Origin: Fidelibacterota bacterium
GTDB lineage: Bacteria; Pseudomonadota; Alphaproteobacteria; Rhodospirillales; Rhodospirillaceae
Direction of reading: 5' to 3'
Length of the DNA: 40,336 nt
Assembly (NCBI GenBank): GCA_947481595.1
Contig: CANKHC010000005.1
Coordinates: forward strand, 1-40,336
Shown here: piece after piece, positions 38,999 through 40,336 of the stretch
Layout of the letters: each line of letters starts with the position of its first letter
Numbering within the stretch: the first letter of the stretch is position 1
Position numbers and translations under genes: made by a program
Notes under the pieces: generated by a model
Told to the model about the DNA's origin: nothing
Database searches by the model: none
The model's input: the letters and a program-made list of their open reading frames with translations, nothing else

Positions 38999-40336
38999 AT
39001 GCTGAGACTTACCCCTCGCCGTTCTTCCCGGTCCTTGCGCGCCAAACCTTTGTTTGGCTGCATGACTGCAACCGGCCTTGTCCTGGTGCTCGCGAGCTGC
39101 ACCAACATCGATCCCCAGCTGCCCCCGGTTTTAGAAGTGCCAAAGGCAAACTTGAGCAGCGGCGAACTGTTGGTCGCCGGAGACGAGAGTAAGCGCACGG
39201 CCCTTGGATCCGCCCCGGGCCTATCGCCGCCGGTCGGACGCACCCTGGCCGAGCCGTTTTCGAGCGCGACGCCGCCAAAGCTCACGGGTGAAAACATCGG
39301 TGTGAATTTCGAAGGCCTCCGTCTGCCCGCCTTCGTCAACACCGTATTCGGTGAATTGCTCAAGGTTTCGTTCGTCATCGACGACCCGGTGGTCAAGCGC
39401 GATCAGCTCATCACCCTGCGCACCGCCGAACCGATTCCGCCCGATCAGTTCTACCGTCTTGTGACCGAAGTGCTCGCCACCTACGGCCTGCAGGTGGTCT
39501 ACCAGAACAACGTCTACCGCATTGTCGAAGGTGCGGCTGTGCGTCCCGACGTGCCGACGATCGTCCGTTCGCGCTCGCTGTCCAGCGTGCCGGGCGACCA
39601 GCGGCCAATCTTCTTCTTCACGCCGATTCACAATGTGCAAAGCGCCTCCATGCAGGGCTGGCTCGAACTTGCCTTGCGTGATCGTGTGCGCTTCCAGCCC
39701 GTGGGCAACGCCAATGGCCTCCTGCTCATGGGCCGGCGCGAGGACATCAACGCCGCCCTGGAAACCATCGAGATCCTCGACCAGCCGAACATGGCCGGCA
39801 ACCGCAGCCTGAAGATCATGCCAGCCTTTTGGAGCGCCGGGCGCCTGGCCGAGCAGCTGGTGCAGGTGATGACGGCCGAGGGTTACAGCATCGGCGTCGG
39901 TACGAGCAGCGCGGTTGCCGTCCGTATGGTGCCGATCGAGGCCTTGAACACCGTCATTGTCTTTTCGACCAGCGAGCAGACCCTGCAACATCTCCTGGAG
40001 TGGGCCACCGAACTCGATCAGCCGTCGCAGTCCATCAACGCCCAGAGCATGTTCTACTACCAGGTGCAAAACGCCTCGGCGGCAAAGGTCGCCGACCTGG
40101 TCGGCTCGGTCCTGGGCGGCGGCGTGGGCGGCATAACCGGCAATGAATCACCCGCTCAGCGTCAACAAATACAGCAAGGCCAGGCAAATAGCCCCGCCGC
40201 CGCAGCTATGCAAACGACGACCCCCGCCGCCCGGCAGAAGCTCACCGTCGACGAAACCCGCAACGCCATCATCTTTCAAGGGTCGGCCGAGGAATGGGCG
40301 CAGTTCCGCGGGCTCATGGTGCAGATGGACCGCCCG
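38999..40336 (+). CDS. gspD: T2SS secretin GspD, N-terminal part, truncated by window end; lipobox-bearing
   Basis: ATG 38999 opens to the window end: MLRLTPRRSS...GLVLVLASC(lipobox)TNIDPQLPPVLEV...VNFEGLRLPAFVNTVFGELLKVSFVIDDPV...LLMGRREDINAALETIEILDQP...VDETRNAIIFQGSAEEW. N0/N1-type secretin domains. Absent from the supplied ORF list. Confidence 0.88.
   Translation, partial: MLRLTPRRSSRSLRAKPLFGCMTATGLVLVLASCTNIDPQLPPVLEVPKANLSSGELLVAGDESKRTALGSAPGLSPPVGRTLAEPFSSATPPKLTGENIGVNFEGLRLPAFVNTVFGELLKVSFVIDDPVVKRDQLITLRTAEPIPPDQFYRLVTEVLATYGLQVVYQNNVYRIVEGAAVRPDVPTIVRSRSLSSVPGDQRPIFFFTPIHNVQSASMQGWLELALRDRVRFQPVGNANGLLLMGRREDINAALETIEILDQPNMAGNRSLKIMPAFWSAGRLAEQLVQVMTAEGYSIGVGTSSAVAVRMVPIEALNTVIVFSTSEQTLQHLLEWATELDQPSQSINAQSMFYYQVQNASAAKVADLVGSVLGGGVGGITGNESPAQRQQIQQGQANSPAAAAMQTTTPAARQKLTVDETRNAIIFQGSAEEWAQFRGLMVQMDRP

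Noticed and set aside
8557-40336. Mobile element or prophage carrying the cluster
   Set aside because: No transposase, integrase, phage genes, terminal inverted repeats or att-like duplication of the tRNA-Gly end seen in the window.

Overview
The window looks alphaproteobacterial (GC-rich, dense coding). It opens with ordinary chromosomal genes: a 5'-truncated autotransporter, a Sel1-like lipoprotein, hisI, cysS, argE, a CheY-like receiver, a hypothetical gene with a KS-motif tail, tRNA-Gly(CCC) and a GDT1/UPF0016 transporter. From about 8.5 kb to the right edge there is a fragmented type II secretion system (T2SS): short gspO-type prepilin peptidase, gspE, gspF-G-H-I-J on the minus strand, and gspK-L-M-C/N-like-D on the plus strand. 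The gspD secretin runs off the right edge and is missing from the supplied ORF track. Threaded through the T2SS genes are eight TPR-glycosyltransferase-like proteins carrying ten catalytic-like modules (two proteins are internally duplicated), one GT8-like glycosyltransferase and an SGNH hydrolase. Between gspF and the other T2SS half sits a monocistronic, signal-peptide-bearing, Thr/Ser/Ala-rich protein with a strong terminator and a palindrome-rich upstream region. The TPR-GT genes are tightly linked to T2SS genes at three places (gspE to GT, 22-bp gap; gspJ to GT, ATGA overlap; GT to gspK, 13-bp gap). My main hypothesis is a dedicated system that glycosylates and exports a surface or secreted protein. 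The gene linkage is read from the sequence; the function is inferred.
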